Of a stretch of 64,000 nt of DNA, positions 25,663-35,903 are shown one piece after another. The DNA comes from Promethearchaeota archaeon. GTDB taxonomy: Archaea > Asgardarchaeota > Lokiarchaeia > Sigyniarchaeales > SOKP01. The stretch's first letter is position 1. Each line of letters begins with the position of its first letter. The notes under the pieces were generated by a model. It saw only the letters and a program-made list of their open reading frames with translations. It was not told the origin of the DNA and did not search any database. The position numbers were made by a program, and so were the translations under genes. Where the stretch lies: the NCBI GenBank assembly GCA_016840085.1, contig JAEOTA010000073.1, forward strand, positions 47,566 to 111,565. Direction: 5' to 3'.

Positions 25663-27963
25663 TTATTCTATAATTGGCTGAAATATGTTTTTTTCTATTA
25701 AATCCATAATGCTATCAATATCTTTTGGTGAACATGTTTTTTCAGGCAATAATGATGCTATATAAAAATAATTTTTCTTAGTTTGCTTCATAAATAAGAG
25801 TGCTTTATTGATATAAATTCTTTCTTCCTGTTTGATTTTAATTTTTTCTGAACTTGCTTTTGTAGCTAATTTAAGTGGATATATAAATGTTATATTAAGA
25901 TGCTCTCGCAACAATCCTTCTATTCCTTTAAAGGCTTTAATATCTCCGTTGAACTCATCTACTAGATTACCGTATTCTTTATAAATATCATAAGCTAAGT
26001 CTTCTAATGAATACAAAAAATTTTTTGAGGGAGATTCACTCATAATCAAAATTAATCTAAGATTTACAAATTCTGTCATTAAAACAATTGAATTTGCATA
26101 ATCTAGTTTGATAGTTTGAGACCGATCGTCAACTTTAATTAACTCAATTCCAAACTGGTGAATTGCCTGTAAAAATCCTGATATGAGTGTACCGTTCATC
26201 TCTTTTCCTGTGAATTTTTGTTCATACACATTTAATCCTGATTTCTTATCAGCGACCATAAGGTAATCCAGATTTAAAATATCCATGCATTTTTTAAAGA
26301 TTTTTTGCGCTTCCTCTGCACGTTTAATTCTCAAAGATCTAACTAATCTGTATGAAACAAAACCCGTTAATGTTGCGCCTACTGAAGCCACTACAATTAA
26401 TATGATTAACCATGGATTTATAGGAGCTCGAGATGTAGGTTCCGAGGGAGGTGCCTCAGGAATAGAAATTGAGAATACTTGAGATTGAACACCCGCATCT
26501 GTATTATTATTCCAATAAACTTTAGCAATATAAGTTCCATTAAGGTAAGTTGATGGTATATCGAATGTAAAAACTATTTCTTCAGAGATAACTTTTTTTA
26601 CTTCGATAATTTTAGAAAAACCTAACGTATTAATTAATACAAATGTAAGATTGCCTTGTATAATTGGGGGTTTAACAGAAAATTGCATTTGTTTTTCTAT
26701 CTCCCATTCAGTATTTGGAAAAATTAAATTAAAATTAAAATTGGGAGAATTTGCTGTAATTTTCCACTCTGCTCCTTCTTTTATTGTGCTATTAGTTATG
26801 ATAATGAAGTGATTTGCTTCATTTATGTTTACATTTGAAGTTATATTCTCCCATCCCTCTCCTAACTTTCTAAATACTGCTAAATTATTCCAATTTCGTG
26901 GATAATCAAATTTAACGGAAGTATCACCGTTATATCTAGTAATCATAGGAGTAAGGGTCCATTCATTATTTATATTCTCTTCAACTAAAACAACACCGTT
27001 TGATAAAAAGATATTATCTAAATTAATAGTATAATTTAAATTGAAATTTAATTCTACTGAAAGGTTATTGTTGATTGGGAGAGTAAGAATTGCCTCATCA
27101 AGGGAATATGATAAGCCTGAATGATTTAGATGTCCTGTACCCATGATGGGGCCATCCCAAACTTTATGAGATTCCCCATGTATTTCTACTGTTAAATTAA
27201 TACTCTCTGGATTATAAGTTGTATCTGTCTTTTGAATTAATTTATGTAAAAAAACTCTATTTTGTTCACCAGTTTGCCATGATCCACTTTTATATTCCCA
27301 ACTAAATAAATCAGGATATTTAGGATTAAAATCATTATTAAACCAGCGATAATAGGGCTGTGGAGCCTGACCTATCTTAGTACCATTTAAAACTAAACAA
27401 TAATTTCCAATAGGGAGATTAATAGGAGATGGAAAAATTTGCTTATACCAATTGAGATTTGGGGTGACATTAATTTCAATTTGGGAATCAGGTATTATGT
27501 TAGTAGGTTCTTGTAAGATTGAGCTATAATTATTTAATTGCACAAAAATTCCTGTAAACATAGTAGGAGCTCTGTGGATGTACATTTCAACACCATAAAG
27601 AGTTGTAGGTTTAGAAATATTGATTTGTACTGCTAAACCGTGACAAAATTTATCAACAGTTAAAACAGATGTGTCATTGTTTTCTATTGTATTAATTTCA
27701 CGTTCTAGTTTTATATCAGTAAAATTTAACTCAATATCAGTAATAGTCCAATTTGAACTAGGAATATCGATATTTATTGAACTTATATTAGATTTTTTGT
27801 CATTTAATTCTAAGAATTCATTCATTTCAAATTTTGAATTAATTGGTAAGGAATCACCATTTACTTGAGCGTGAGATAGATTTACGATTTGAAATAGGCT
27901 TAATAGTAAAATTGAAGTAAAAATAGCAGTGAGACCAAAAATTTTTCTATTTGTTTTTATCAC
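25663..27963 (-). CDS. Single-pass surface receptor-like protein with cytosolic longin/roadblock-like domain
   Basis: 766 residues. A signal peptide or N-terminal anchor lies at about 8-32 (ending ...NLSHAQ). A large outside region (33 to about 510) is Asn- and Thr-rich, with beta-sandwich-like repeats and many N-glycosylation sequons. A membrane helix lies at about 516-538 (NPWLIILIVVASVGAT), followed by basic SLRIKR. The cytosolic C-terminal 200 residues hold a strand-helix pattern (MDILNLDYLMVADKKSGL, GTLISGFLQAIHQFGIEL) like longin/roadblock-type Asgard domains. I infer a surface sensor that signals inward, perhaps to a small GTPase. Nothing shows the ligand. The 124-bp repeat pair lies upstream of its start. 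Confidence 0.75.
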   Translation of the reverse strand: MIKTNRKIFGLTAIFTSILLLSLFQIVNLSHAQVNGDSLPINSKFEMNEFLELNDKKSNISSINIDIPSSNWTITDIELNFTDIKLEREINTIENNDTSVLTVDKFCHGLAVQINISKPTTLYGVEMYIHRAPTMFTGIFVQLNNYSSILQEPTNIIPDSQIEINVTPNLNWYKQIFPSPINLPIGNYCLVLNGTKIGQAPQPYYRWFNNDFNPKYPDLFSWEYKSGSWQTGEQNRVFLHKLIQKTDTTYNPESINLTVEIHGESHKVWDGPIMGTGHLNHSGLSYSLDEAILTLPINNNLSVELNFNLNYTINLDNIFLSNGVVLVEENINNEWTLTPMITRYNGDTSVKFDYPRNWNNLAVFRKLGEGWENITSNVNINEANHFIIITNSTIKEGAEWKITANSPNFNFNLIFPNTEWEIEKQMQFSVKPPIIQGNLTFVLINTLGFSKIIEVKKVISEEIVFTFDIPSTYLNGTYIAKVYWNNNTDAGVQSQVFSISIPEAPPSEPTSRAPINPWLIILIVVASVGATLTGFVSYRLVRSLRIKRAEEAQKIFKKCMDILNLDYLMVADKKSGLNVYEQKFTGKEMNGTLISGFLQAIHQFGIELIKVDDRSQTIKLDYANSIVLMTEFVNLRLILIMSESPSKNFLYSLEDLAYDIYKEYGNLVDEFNGDIKAFKGIEGLLREHLNITFIYPLKLATKASSEKIKIKQEERIYINKALLFMKQTKKNYFYIASLLPEKTCSPKDIDSIMDLIEKNIFQPIIE

Positions 27964-28518
27964 TTTTCCATCAATACTACTTTTATTATATATAATTATA
28001 CCAAATTGTCTCCTTTTATTTCACACAACCAATTATGGAATTAATTAGAGTGAAAAAATATAAATGATTATTTTATAATTTATTGAAATTGTAACCTATA
28101 GTTTTTGTCTTATCTAATATATTCTTTATAGGTCTCTCTATAAAGAAATTTATACTATTTATATTTTTGTCAAGTGAACAAATATAAATGATTATTTTAT
28201 AATTTATTGAAATTGTAACCTATAATTTTTGTCTTATCTAATATATTCTTTATAGACATCTCTATAAAGAAATTTATACTATTTATATTTTTGTCAAAAA
28301 AATAAAAAAATTCATAACTAAAATTCTTCAAGTAAATTGAAGAATTATTGGTGTTTAGTGAATTCAATTCAAATTTAAACTTAAGTTATATTCAAATAAC
28401 TAGATCTATGTATTGCTTCTCAATGGATTAAGATTAATATTTTATTATAGGTTTAACCTTTTTTAATTTAGCAATATAGATCTATTAAATAAATTATTCT
28501 ATTGTAAAGTGAAATAAA
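27964..28518. other. Divergent intergenic region with tandem 124-bp repeat
   Basis: About 555 bases between divergent genes, largely filled by the two-copy repeat at 28050-28297. The rest is AT-rich; I see no gene. Confidence 0.5.
28050..28297. repeat. Tandem repeat, two 124-bp units with internal hairpins
   Basis: Units 28050-28173 and 28174-28297 match at 119 of 124 positions by eye. Each unit has an internal perfect 10-bp inverted repeat, TTCTTTATAG and CTATAAAGAA, around a 6-base loop (GTCTCT in unit 1, ACATCT in unit 2). Three of the five differences fall in this loop. The unit ends are also loosely inverted (AAATATAAAT against ATTTATATTTTT). It could be a MITE-like or IS-derived relic, a regulatory region, or an RNA element. 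Confidence 0.7.
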
Positions 28519-29805
28519 ATGATAAGAAGAACAACTGAAGGGATGCGAGATTGGTTTGGTATGTTTCCATCAGTGACATTTGGTGCTGGAAAATGCCATT
28601 TGATAGGCAGCATGGCTAATACAGGTGTAATTGAAACTAAAGACGGACTTGTAATATTTGATCTCCCTATAAAACAATTTGCAGAAAGAACGTTCAGAGA
28701 AGTTAGAAAACGCACAAATAAACAGGTGAAATACATAATATATTCTCATGGTCATTTTGATCATGCATTTGGGTTTGCACCTTTTATAGAAGAGATTAAG
28801 GAGAAAGGGTGGGAAATACCGCAAATAATTGCCCATGAAAATTGTATAAAACGATTTGAAAAATACAAAATGCTAGATAACTATCATAATTGGATAAATA
28901 AGATGCAATTCGCTTCCGTAGCAGGAAGAAGACAAGGACTCCTTGTTACTGCTCTTGAAACCTTAGAACCTACTATAATTCTTAAAGGTAATGAAGATTC
29001 CTATTTTTTTAAGTTAGGGGATATAAATTTTGAGATATATCATGATAAAGGAGAAACTGATGATTCAATTTGGCTATGGGTTCCTGAGAAGAAGACCATC
29101 TGCACGGGAGATTTATTTATATCCTCATTTCCCAATATTGGTAATCCCTATAAAGTTCAACGTTACCCTAAAGGCTGGGCTATAGCGATGGAAAAAATGA
29201 TGGAAAAAGAACCTGAATATTTAGCTCCGGGTCATGGTCCTTTAATTGAAGGTAAAGAAAAGGTTAGGGACTCATTATTAATTACAGCTGAAGCTATGCA
29301 TTTTGTTCATGATGAGGTGGTGAAAAGATTAAATGAAGGGAAATGGTTTGAGCAAATATTTCATGAAATGATGGAAATCTTTCCTGATAAATTCAAGGAC
29401 CATGAGATGTTGAGACCTATGTATGGATGTTATCGCTTTGCTATACATGCAGCTTATCGTCTTTATCATGGTTGGTATAATAGTGGAAACCCTACTGATC
29501 TTTTCCCATCAAAGTCAAAGGATATTGCAAAAGAATTTCTGAAAATTAATTCTGAAGAAAAGTATCTAGACCATGCAAAAAGAATTTATAATGAAGGAAA
29601 ATTACAATTAGCCCTTCATATCCTTGATGTAATAGTTAATGGTAGAGATAATACAAATAATAATATTCTTTTAGAAGCGTTGAAATTGAAATTTGAAATT
29701 TTAAGACAAAAATCGAATGAGGAAACATCATTTATTGCTGCCAATATTATAGATAATGCTGCTCTTCAAATTAAAAATAGAATAAAAGAAAAGGAAAAAA
29801 AATAG
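28519..29805 (+). CDS. Alkylsulfatase-like metallo-beta-lactamase-fold hydrolase
   Basis: 428 residues. The metal motif HGHFDH gives H77, H79, D81, H82. Later TGDLFI and APGHGP (GPLIEG) complete the two-metal site. The C-terminal part (about 270-428) is all-helical, as in alkylsulfatase dimerisation domains, with a TPR-like end (YNEGKLQLALHILDV). Related SdsA/BDS1 enzymes cleave sulfate esters. The neighbours on the other strand are an MFS carrier and two sulfatases, which supports a sulfate-ester role. The sterol-carrier tail of SdsA is not obvious. The actual substrate is unknown. Confidence 0.82.
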   Translation: MIRRTTEGMRDWFGMFPSVTFGAGKCHLIGSMANTGVIETKDGLVIFDLPIKQFAERTFREVRKRTNKQVKYIIYSHGHFDHAFGFAPFIEEIKEKGWEIPQIIAHENCIKRFEKYKMLDNYHNWINKMQFASVAGRRQGLLVTALETLEPTIILKGNEDSYFFKLGDINFEIYHDKGETDDSIWLWVPEKKTICTGDLFISSFPNIGNPYKVQRYPKGWAIAMEKMMEKEPEYLAPGHGPLIEGKEKVRDSLLITAEAMHFVHDEVVKRLNEGKWFEQIFHEMMEIFPDKFKDHEMLRPMYGCYRFAIHAAYRLYHGWYNSGNPTDLFPSKSKDIAKEFLKINSEEKYLDHAKRIYNEGKLQLALHILDVIVNGRDNTNNNILLEALKLKFEILRQKSNEETSFIAANIIDNAALQIKNRIKEKEKK

Positions 29806-29834
29806 AAGTATTTTTATATTTTTTTATTTTACAA

Positions 29835-31145
29835 TTAGCGTTCTTTTGGCATTGCTGTTATTGTTTTATCTTCAGGTTCAGGTATAAATTGAAGTACAAT
29901 AAAAACGCCGATAAATGCAATTAAACTTAAAAGCATTCCCATACCTAATGCATGGAGTGATACTAAAGGATTAGCTAACCTTTCTGCAGATGTTGTATAG
30001 GGATTTAGAGCATCAGAAATCATTCCTACCATAAAACCTCCAAAACTTGCACCTCGTGCCATTGAAAAAATGATTGAATTAGCAGAAGCTCTAATTTCAG
30101 TATCATATAATTCAGAAGACCATACTCCAAAAATTCCATGCAAAGCAAAACCAATTGTAATAACTCCAGCTGCGATAATAATAATTATGAAATTAAAATA
30201 TGGAAACGCAAATATAGCAAATAATACTCCCCCCGTAATACCAATTATATTGTCTACTAAAAATGCTTTTTTCCTACCAATATAATCACTTAATAAACCA
30301 AACGAAAATAACATGACAGCAGCAATTACCATATAAATTAACATAATTATCAAAGCAGTACTTGCTGGATCTGAAAAACCGGCATTTGTAAAGAGATACT
30401 CGAAAAACACTGGTGCAAAATCTACTAACGTGTGATAGGCCATCTCTGCAAACCAGAAAAGTAACGTTAATAAAATAGTTAATTTTAGCCATTTTTTACC
30501 AAAAACTTCTTTTATCCTTAGTTTTTGTTTTTTCTGTTGTTCTTTAATAGTTTTATCATATTCAGACCAGATCTCTGATTCTGGTAAGGCAACCCAAAAT
30601 AAAATGAGAAATGGAATAGGGAATAGAGCTGTAAGAAAACAATATTGCCAGCCTAGTGGTCCAATGATTAATGTTGTAACTATCGCGGCAATATAACCTA
30701 TTACAAAAGTGGAGTGAACTAAGCCACCAGCAGCACCCCTCTTTTGTGATGAAAAATACTCGGAAATTATAGAGAATGAAATCCCCCAACTTACACCAAG
30801 TCCAGATAACATTCTTAATAGGGCAAAAAGAATAAAACCATTTCTAGGGACAAATGCGGTGGAAGCAGAAAAAATAGCATCCCACGCTATCGAAAGTATT
30901 AATGCTTTTTTGCGTCCAAATCTGTCACCTAACTCACCAAATAATATTGCTCCTGGCACTGTACAAACGAATTGTAATGAAATCACTAATCCTATGGCGG
31001 CATCTCCCACATTAAAGTAAGTTTTTATTCTTTGAGCAAGTGTACTTATTAGAACAAGTGAGTAGCCATCATGCATCCAGGCAATTATCGCAGCTAAAAC
31101 AACAACTAACATAATACCTTTCGAATAAGATTTTTCTTCACTCAT
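29835..31145 (-). CDS. Major facilitator superfamily transporter (metabolite:proton symporter-like)
   Basis: 436 residues with 12 membrane helices. The loop 2-3 motif GELGDRFGRKKAL is complete and repeated as LLSDYIGRKKAF between helices 8 and 9. The start has GAGGAGC upstream. The central loop (190-215) is Lys-rich. The type fits organic-acid or sugar symporters. It sits between the alkylsulfatase-like gene (convergent) and two sulfatase genes in the same direction, so uptake of an organosulfate or its product is the likely job by context. Confidence 0.88.
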   Translation of the reverse strand: MSEEKSYSKGIMLVVVLAAIIAWMHDGYSLVLISTLAQRIKTYFNVGDAAIGLVISLQFVCTVPGAILFGELGDRFGRKKALILSIAWDAIFSASTAFVPRNGFILFALLRMLSGLGVSWGISFSIISEYFSSQKRGAAGGLVHSTFVIGYIAAIVTTLIIGPLGWQYCFLTALFPIPFLILFWVALPESEIWSEYDKTIKEQQKKQKLRIKEVFGKKWLKLTILLTLLFWFAEMAYHTLVDFAPVFFEYLFTNAGFSDPASTALIIMLIYMVIAAVMLFSFGLLSDYIGRKKAFLVDNIIGITGGVLFAIFAFPYFNFIIIIIAAGVITIGFALHGIFGVWSSELYDTEIRASANSIIFSMARGASFGGFMVGMISDALNPYTTSAERLANPLVSLHALGMGMLLSLIAFIGVFIVLQFIPEPEDKTITAMPKER

Positions 31146-31226
31146 TTAAAAGCTCCTCTTTATTGAAAATTATTATATTGAATAGTTAAATATAACCTCT
31201 TCATATATTTAAAATTATAAAAAAAT

Positions 31227-32774
31227 CTATGTTGCAGCAATTCTTTTCGGATATTTTGTTTGGACCTTTAGATTTTCTCGTAATAACGTATTTACAAGTT
31301 CAAATCGTTTTTTTCTAAAATCTTTATCATTCCATAAATTATTTAATTCAAATGGATCATTTTTACGGTCAAAAATGTCTCCGAAATCATCTAAACCTTT
31401 ATAAATAGTTAATTTATGATCTTTAGTTATCAGATGTCGCAATCTTACATTGAGTATTCCAACCTCCTCATCATTTTCAATTAAACAATAGTCTCTTGGT
31501 TGAATTTCAAGATTTTCAGGTTCTTTTAAAACAGGAGTCATATCATACCCTTGCATATCAGATGGTTGATGGTGTTCCTTTATTCCTAATATTTTTAAGA
31601 GAGTTTTAGGATAATCAATAGAACTCATTAAGGCATCTGTAATTCCTGGTTTTGTAAGTTTTGGTACTTTCCATATCATAGGTACATGAAATACTCCCAT
31701 GTAAGTGGATGGTCCCTTGAAAAGCATACCATGTTCACCCATTAAATCACCATGATCACTAGTATAAACTACTATAGTATTATCCGCATATCCAAATTTT
31801 TCTAAAGCCGCTAAAATCTGTCCGATACTGTCATCAATTAATGAAAGGGTTCCATACGTATAAGCAATAAATTTTTTTGCCTCTTCTTCTGTTGTTTCTC
31901 TTAACATAGCTCCTGGCATTACATTAATATATGGTGCTAAGTACGGATGATTTCGCAAATTCTCAAGGTTATTAAAAGATTTAGGTAATTCGATTTCATC
32001 AGGTTTGTACATATCCTTATATTTTCCAGGAGGCCAAACTGGTTGATGTGGGTCAGGAAAAGAACAATGAACATAAAATGGTTTATTACCATAATCTCCA
32101 TTCATATGTCTTTCTAAAAAGGCAATAGTTCGTTCTGTTACATAAGCACTGGAATAGAGCTCTACTGGTAATTCATGTTGAGTAAAAACAGAAAAAAACT
32201 TATCAATGTTTTTCCATCTTTCTCGCATTCTTTTAGCATGTTGGGAGGATCTTTCCTCTAACCAATCCATATAATGACCACATAAACATGCTCCATGGCC
32301 TAATACCATTTCGACTTCTCGATATCCATAATATGGAATTGGAAACTTTTCTAATACAGGATAATCCCCTTCTTGAGGGAACACCCAATCTTGAAAGTGT
32401 TCAGAAGATTTGGGATAAGGTTTATTTGGTGCTACATTAAATTGATGATGCAATTTTCCAAATGCAGCAGTGTGCCACCCTCTTTTATTAAGAGTCTGAG
32501 TAATGGTCGGGATATTTTTAGATAAAATCATTCCATTACTTCGCACTCCATGGACATTAGGATATAATCCCGTTAATAATGTTGCTCTATTCGGCATACA
32601 CATAGGATTTGTGCAGAATGAATTAATGAAATGTACACCTTCATTCGATAATCTGTCAAGATTTGGCGTTTTTAACACAGGATTTCCTGAGCACCCCATA
32701 TGGTCATATCTTTGTTGGTCAGTTATTATAAATAAAACATTCATTCTTTCACTCATAATAGCCAAGAATCTCAT
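31227..32774 (-). CDS. Sulfatase (formylglycine-type), paralog A
   Basis: 515 residues, sulfatase fold. Early metal-site acids are in IITDQQRYDH. The signature C-x-P-x-R is CMPNRATLLTG, with candidate formylglycine Cys59. VYTSDHGDLMGEHG gives the C-terminal metal/active-site Asp-His pair. Cysteine-type sulfatases need conversion of Cys to formylglycine; in anaerobes this is done by radical SAM anSME enzymes, none of which is seen here. Several in-frame ATGs exist (residues 1, 7 and 11). The next gene upstream on the same strand is a close paralog. Substrate unknown. Confidence 0.9.
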   Translation of the reverse strand: MRFLAIMSERMNVLFIITDQQRYDHMGCSGNPVLKTPNLDRLSNEGVHFINSFCTNPMCMPNRATLLTGLYPNVHGVRSNGMILSKNIPTITQTLNKRGWHTAAFGKLHHQFNVAPNKPYPKSSEHFQDWVFPQEGDYPVLEKFPIPYYGYREVEMVLGHGACLCGHYMDWLEERSSQHAKRMRERWKNIDKFFSVFTQHELPVELYSSAYVTERTIAFLERHMNGDYGNKPFYVHCSFPDPHQPVWPPGKYKDMYKPDEIELPKSFNNLENLRNHPYLAPYINVMPGAMLRETTEEEAKKFIAYTYGTLSLIDDSIGQILAALEKFGYADNTIVVYTSDHGDLMGEHGMLFKGPSTYMGVFHVPMIWKVPKLTKPGITDALMSSIDYPKTLLKILGIKEHHQPSDMQGYDMTPVLKEPENLEIQPRDYCLIENDEEVGILNVRLRHLITKDHKLTIYKGLDDFGDIFDRKNDPFELNNLWNDKDFRKKRFELVNTLLRENLKVQTKYPKRIAAT

Positions 32775-32809
32775 TTATGTTTTAAATTAATATTATAATT
32801 ACAAACTGG

Positions 32810-34336
32810 TTATGTGCCTGCTATTCTTTTAGGATAATAACTTTGAGCTTTAAGATTTTCTTGTAATAATTTATTAACGAGTTCAAATCGCTTATTTCTG
32901 AAATTTTTATCATACCATAAATTATTCAATTCATAAGGATCAATTTTACGGTCATAAATGTCACCGAAATCATTTAAACTTTCATAAATCGTTAATTTAT
33001 AATCCTCAGTAATAAGGTGTCGTAATCTAGCTTCAAGAGGACCTACTTCCTCATCATTTTCAATGAAGACACAATCTCTTACTTTCTTATTAGGATCCTT
33101 TAAGATTTGAGTAACATCACATCCTTGCATATCAAAAGGGTGGCGTCTTTCCTTTATTCCAAGAAGATTTAAAATTGTTTTTGGGTAATCAATAGAACTT
33201 ACTAATGAATCTGATACGCCTCCTGGTTTTGTTAATCCTGGTACCTTCCATATTAGGGGGAGTTGTAAAATACCATTAAAAGGACAGGGTCCTTTAAATA
33301 AAAGACCATGGTCTCCCATTAAATCTCCATGATCACTCATAAAAATAACGATTGTATTATCCGAATATCCTAATTTTCCTAATGCCGCTAAAATCTGACC
33401 TATACTATAATCTACATATGTTATTGCGGCATAAGTTAATGCTGTAATTTTGCGAATTTCCTCCTCATTTGATTCGCGTAAAAAAGCTTTTTTAAATGGG
33501 GGATGTTTTAAATGATAACCTAAAAATTCATGATTGTACAAATTGTTTATATCATCAAAATTAGCGGGTAACTCTATATCTTCTGGTTTATACATATCTT
33601 GAAATTCATCAGGTGGGTATAATGGATAATGAGGATCTGGAAATGAACAATGCAAATAAAATGGTTTATTCCCATATTTTCCTTGAGAATGTCTTTCGAG
33701 GAAGGCTAATGTCCTTTCCTTAACCCATGTAGTACTATATAGCTCTGTGGGTATAGGTTCACAGAAAAGACTAAATAGATTATCATAATTTTGAACTCTA
33801 ATCTTCATTTCTTCAGCAATTTTTGGAGCTTTTTCTTCTAACCATTGTATATAATGTCCAGCACATACAGTACCATTTCCAGAGATCAGCTCAACTTCCT
33901 CATACCCATAATAAGGTGATGGAAAGTTTCCTCTAACAGGGTAACTTTTATCTTTTTTTAAAGCCCAATCAGTTAAACACTCTGCAGATCTATTTTTATG
34001 TTTAAATGGACCTAGCCAATATTGATGATGTACTTTTCCAATTGCCTTTGTATACCATCCTTTTTTCTTAAGAGTTTGAATAATTGTAGGAATATCTTGC
34101 CGTAGATTTATCCCATTACTTCTTACTCCATGTACATTTGGATACACTCCTGTAATCAAAGTTGCTCTATTGGGCATACAAATAGGATTAGTACAGAAGT
34201 GATTGGTAAATCTAACACCTTCTTTAGCTAATTTATCAAGGTTAGGTGTTTTCACAACCGGATTACCCGCACAACTCATATGGTCGGCGCGTTGGGCATC
34301 CGTTATGATGAATAATACATTCATTTTTTCGCTCAT
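32810..34336 (-). CDS. Sulfatase (formylglycine-type), paralog B
   Basis: About 508 residues from ATG 34336; a TTG at 34345 is also in frame. It parallels paralog A along its whole length (MNVLFIITDAQRADH, CMPNRATLITG with the same Cys, FMSDHGDLMGDHG, and near-identical C-termini ending YPKRIAGT and YPKRIAAT). Gene duplication is clear. The active-site blocks are kept, but the loops that line the pocket differ, so two related sulfate esters are possible. It is cotranscribed with paralog A, with a 35-base gap. Confidence 0.9.
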   Translation of the reverse strand: MSEKMNVLFIITDAQRADHMSCAGNPVVKTPNLDKLAKEGVRFTNHFCTNPICMPNRATLITGVYPNVHGVRSNGINLRQDIPTIIQTLKKKGWYTKAIGKVHHQYWLGPFKHKNRSAECLTDWALKKDKSYPVRGNFPSPYYGYEEVELISGNGTVCAGHYIQWLEEKAPKIAEEMKIRVQNYDNLFSLFCEPIPTELYSTTWVKERTLAFLERHSQGKYGNKPFYLHCSFPDPHYPLYPPDEFQDMYKPEDIELPANFDDINNLYNHEFLGYHLKHPPFKKAFLRESNEEEIRKITALTYAAITYVDYSIGQILAALGKLGYSDNTIVIFMSDHGDLMGDHGLLFKGPCPFNGILQLPLIWKVPGLTKPGGVSDSLVSSIDYPKTILNLLGIKERRHPFDMQGCDVTQILKDPNKKVRDCVFIENDEEVGPLEARLRHLITEDYKLTIYESLNDFGDIYDRKIDPYELNNLWYDKNFRNKRFELVNKLLQENLKAQSYYPKRIAGT

Positions 34337-34398
34337 ATAAATCAAACAATAGAATTGTATGAAATTTAAATACTAAAAACATTCTTTCTTGTATCAAA

Positions 34399-35502
34399 TT
34401 AATCATTTATATGTTTTTCTGTTATGTAAATATTTCTTTTTTCAAGTTCCTTTTTCATTTGTTCAATATTTAGATCGGGGCAACCTTCTGGTGGGAATAC
34501 ACCATAAGATTTAATATCTTTATTAAGAATCATTTGAGTTATTATGGAAGCAGGTATTGAGGTTAGTTTAGCAACTGGTCCAATAACTGTATATGATAAG
34601 TGCAAATCTTTCTGATTTTTTGAACCGATAACATCACTCCTAAAAGATGAAAGTATTTCTCTTTCTTCAACATTACCAGTTATAAGAGGAAAAATTCTCA
34701 AAAAGAATTTTACAACTAATTTCATAATTTTTATATCTTTTATCAAAATTAGCCTATCAAGGATTTTTGTTAAGAGAATATCTGATTCTGGTAAAACACC
34801 ACCCTTACAGATCGCTTCATTTGTATCTATATATCGAGGGATGGTTACAGGTTCAGGGTGACCAACGTAATACAAAGGGATCGATCCTAATGGTTTAGGA
34901 AATTCTACAACCTCTCTATCTGTTAGAGCTTTAATATTAACCCATTTTCCGTTGATAAATTGTGGAACTTTCCCCATTGCAATATGAGCCCAATGTGCGA
35001 GTTGTCCAAAACCAATTGTTTCCCCAGTATCCTCAAACCATAAAATTCTTACAGAACTAACTTTACCTAATTGATCTGCGCCCATCTTTGCCATAATATT
35101 TGTCAGTCCCGCAGATGCTCCAGAGTTAATAAAGAAAGTTAAATTTTCACGCTCAACAATCTTATTCTTATTCAAGAACATCAAGGTTGCATCATGGTCA
35201 TCGCATATATCAACATAATTTATTCCTGCTTGAATAGTAGCTTTTGGGATCCAATCACCGAACATATAATATGGACCAATATTGTTGACGACTACTTCAT
35301 AATTCTTAAGCACTTCTACTAAACTATCAAAATCCATAACGTCTAATTTCTGAAATGATGCTCTGCTTCCTAATTTCTTTGCAAGGTGTTTCCCTTCTGA
35401 CTCTCTTATATCCGCTAAAACAACATCAAAACCACTCTTAACAAGATCTAAGGCAATATACCTCCCTATCTCTCCACATGCGCCTAAAATAATGATACTC
35501 AT
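34399..35502 (-). CDS. Saccharopine dehydrogenase-like NAD(P)-binding protein
   Basis: 367 residues. The N-terminal Rossmann motif is LGACGEIGRYIA, with LADIRESEGKHLAKKLG and KLDVMDFDSLVEVLKNY, typical of the saccharopine dehydrogenase / homospermidine synthase family. NNIGPYYMFG and NYVDICDDHDAT follow. A GAGGT box precedes ATG. The start overlaps the stop of the upstream membrane-protein gene (ATGA), so the two are translated together. Family members reduce or oxidise lysine-like compounds or lipids, and the exact substrate cannot be called. Confidence 0.8.
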   Translation of the reverse strand: MSIIILGACGEIGRYIALDLVKSGFDVVLADIRESEGKHLAKKLGSRASFQKLDVMDFDSLVEVLKNYEVVVNNIGPYYMFGDWIPKATIQAGINYVDICDDHDATLMFLNKNKIVERENLTFFINSGASAGLTNIMAKMGADQLGKVSSVRILWFEDTGETIGFGQLAHWAHIAMGKVPQFINGKWVNIKALTDREVVEFPKPLGSIPLYYVGHPEPVTIPRYIDTNEAICKGGVLPESDILLTKILDRLILIKDIKIMKLVVKFFLRIFPLITGNVEEREILSSFRSDVIGSKNQKDLHLSYTVIGPVAKLTSIPASIITQMILNKDIKSYGVFPPEGCPDLNIEQMKKELEKRNIYITEKHIND

Positions 35503-35903
35503 TTTTTTACCTCAATATTATTTTTCTTCAATATTATACCTTGTTTAACCAATAATATGAATATAAATATTGACCATAACAAATCATAAGGAAGGGCAAT
35601 TAATAGAATTATAAAGAATTCAGGGTAAATAAGCAGACTTAATATTCCACATACAATCATTATAATGCGAATAAGAATATTTACAAGTGGAATAATTGCA
35701 TATTTCTCTACATCCCTTGATGAATAAATCAATAAAATCCCATAACCAAACAAGAAAACTCCTGCCATTTGTGTAAAAATAGGGATGATTTCAAACCCTA
35801 CTTGTTCAAGATAAAAATCTAATACCATAAATAACAATCCTATGACAATTTCGACAACTCCACCAAAAATTAATAGAATTTTTAGAATTTTATGAGAATT
35901 CAT
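35499..35903 (-). CDS. Small four-helix membrane protein
   Basis: 134 residues and about four membrane segments (10-32, 40-62, 71-97, 101-123), with a short basic C-terminal tail. I do not recognise the family. Its stop overlaps the start of the saccharopine-dehydrogenase-like gene by 4 bases (ATGA), which is good evidence it is real and functionally paired. It is the first gene of this minus-strand run. The alkaline phosphatase gene is divergent, about 135 bases away. Confidence 0.7.
   Translation of the reverse strand: MNSHKILKILLIFGGVVEIVIGLLFMVLDFYLEQVGFEIIPIFTQMAGVFLFGYGILLIYSSRDVEKYAIIPLVNILIRIIMIVCGILSLLIYPEFFIILLIALPYDLLWSIFIFILLVKQGIILKKNNIEVKK

Noticed and set aside
28050..28297. 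Tandem 124-bp repeat as CRISPR
   Set aside because: Two contiguous units without spacers and no cas genes; listed as repeat instead.
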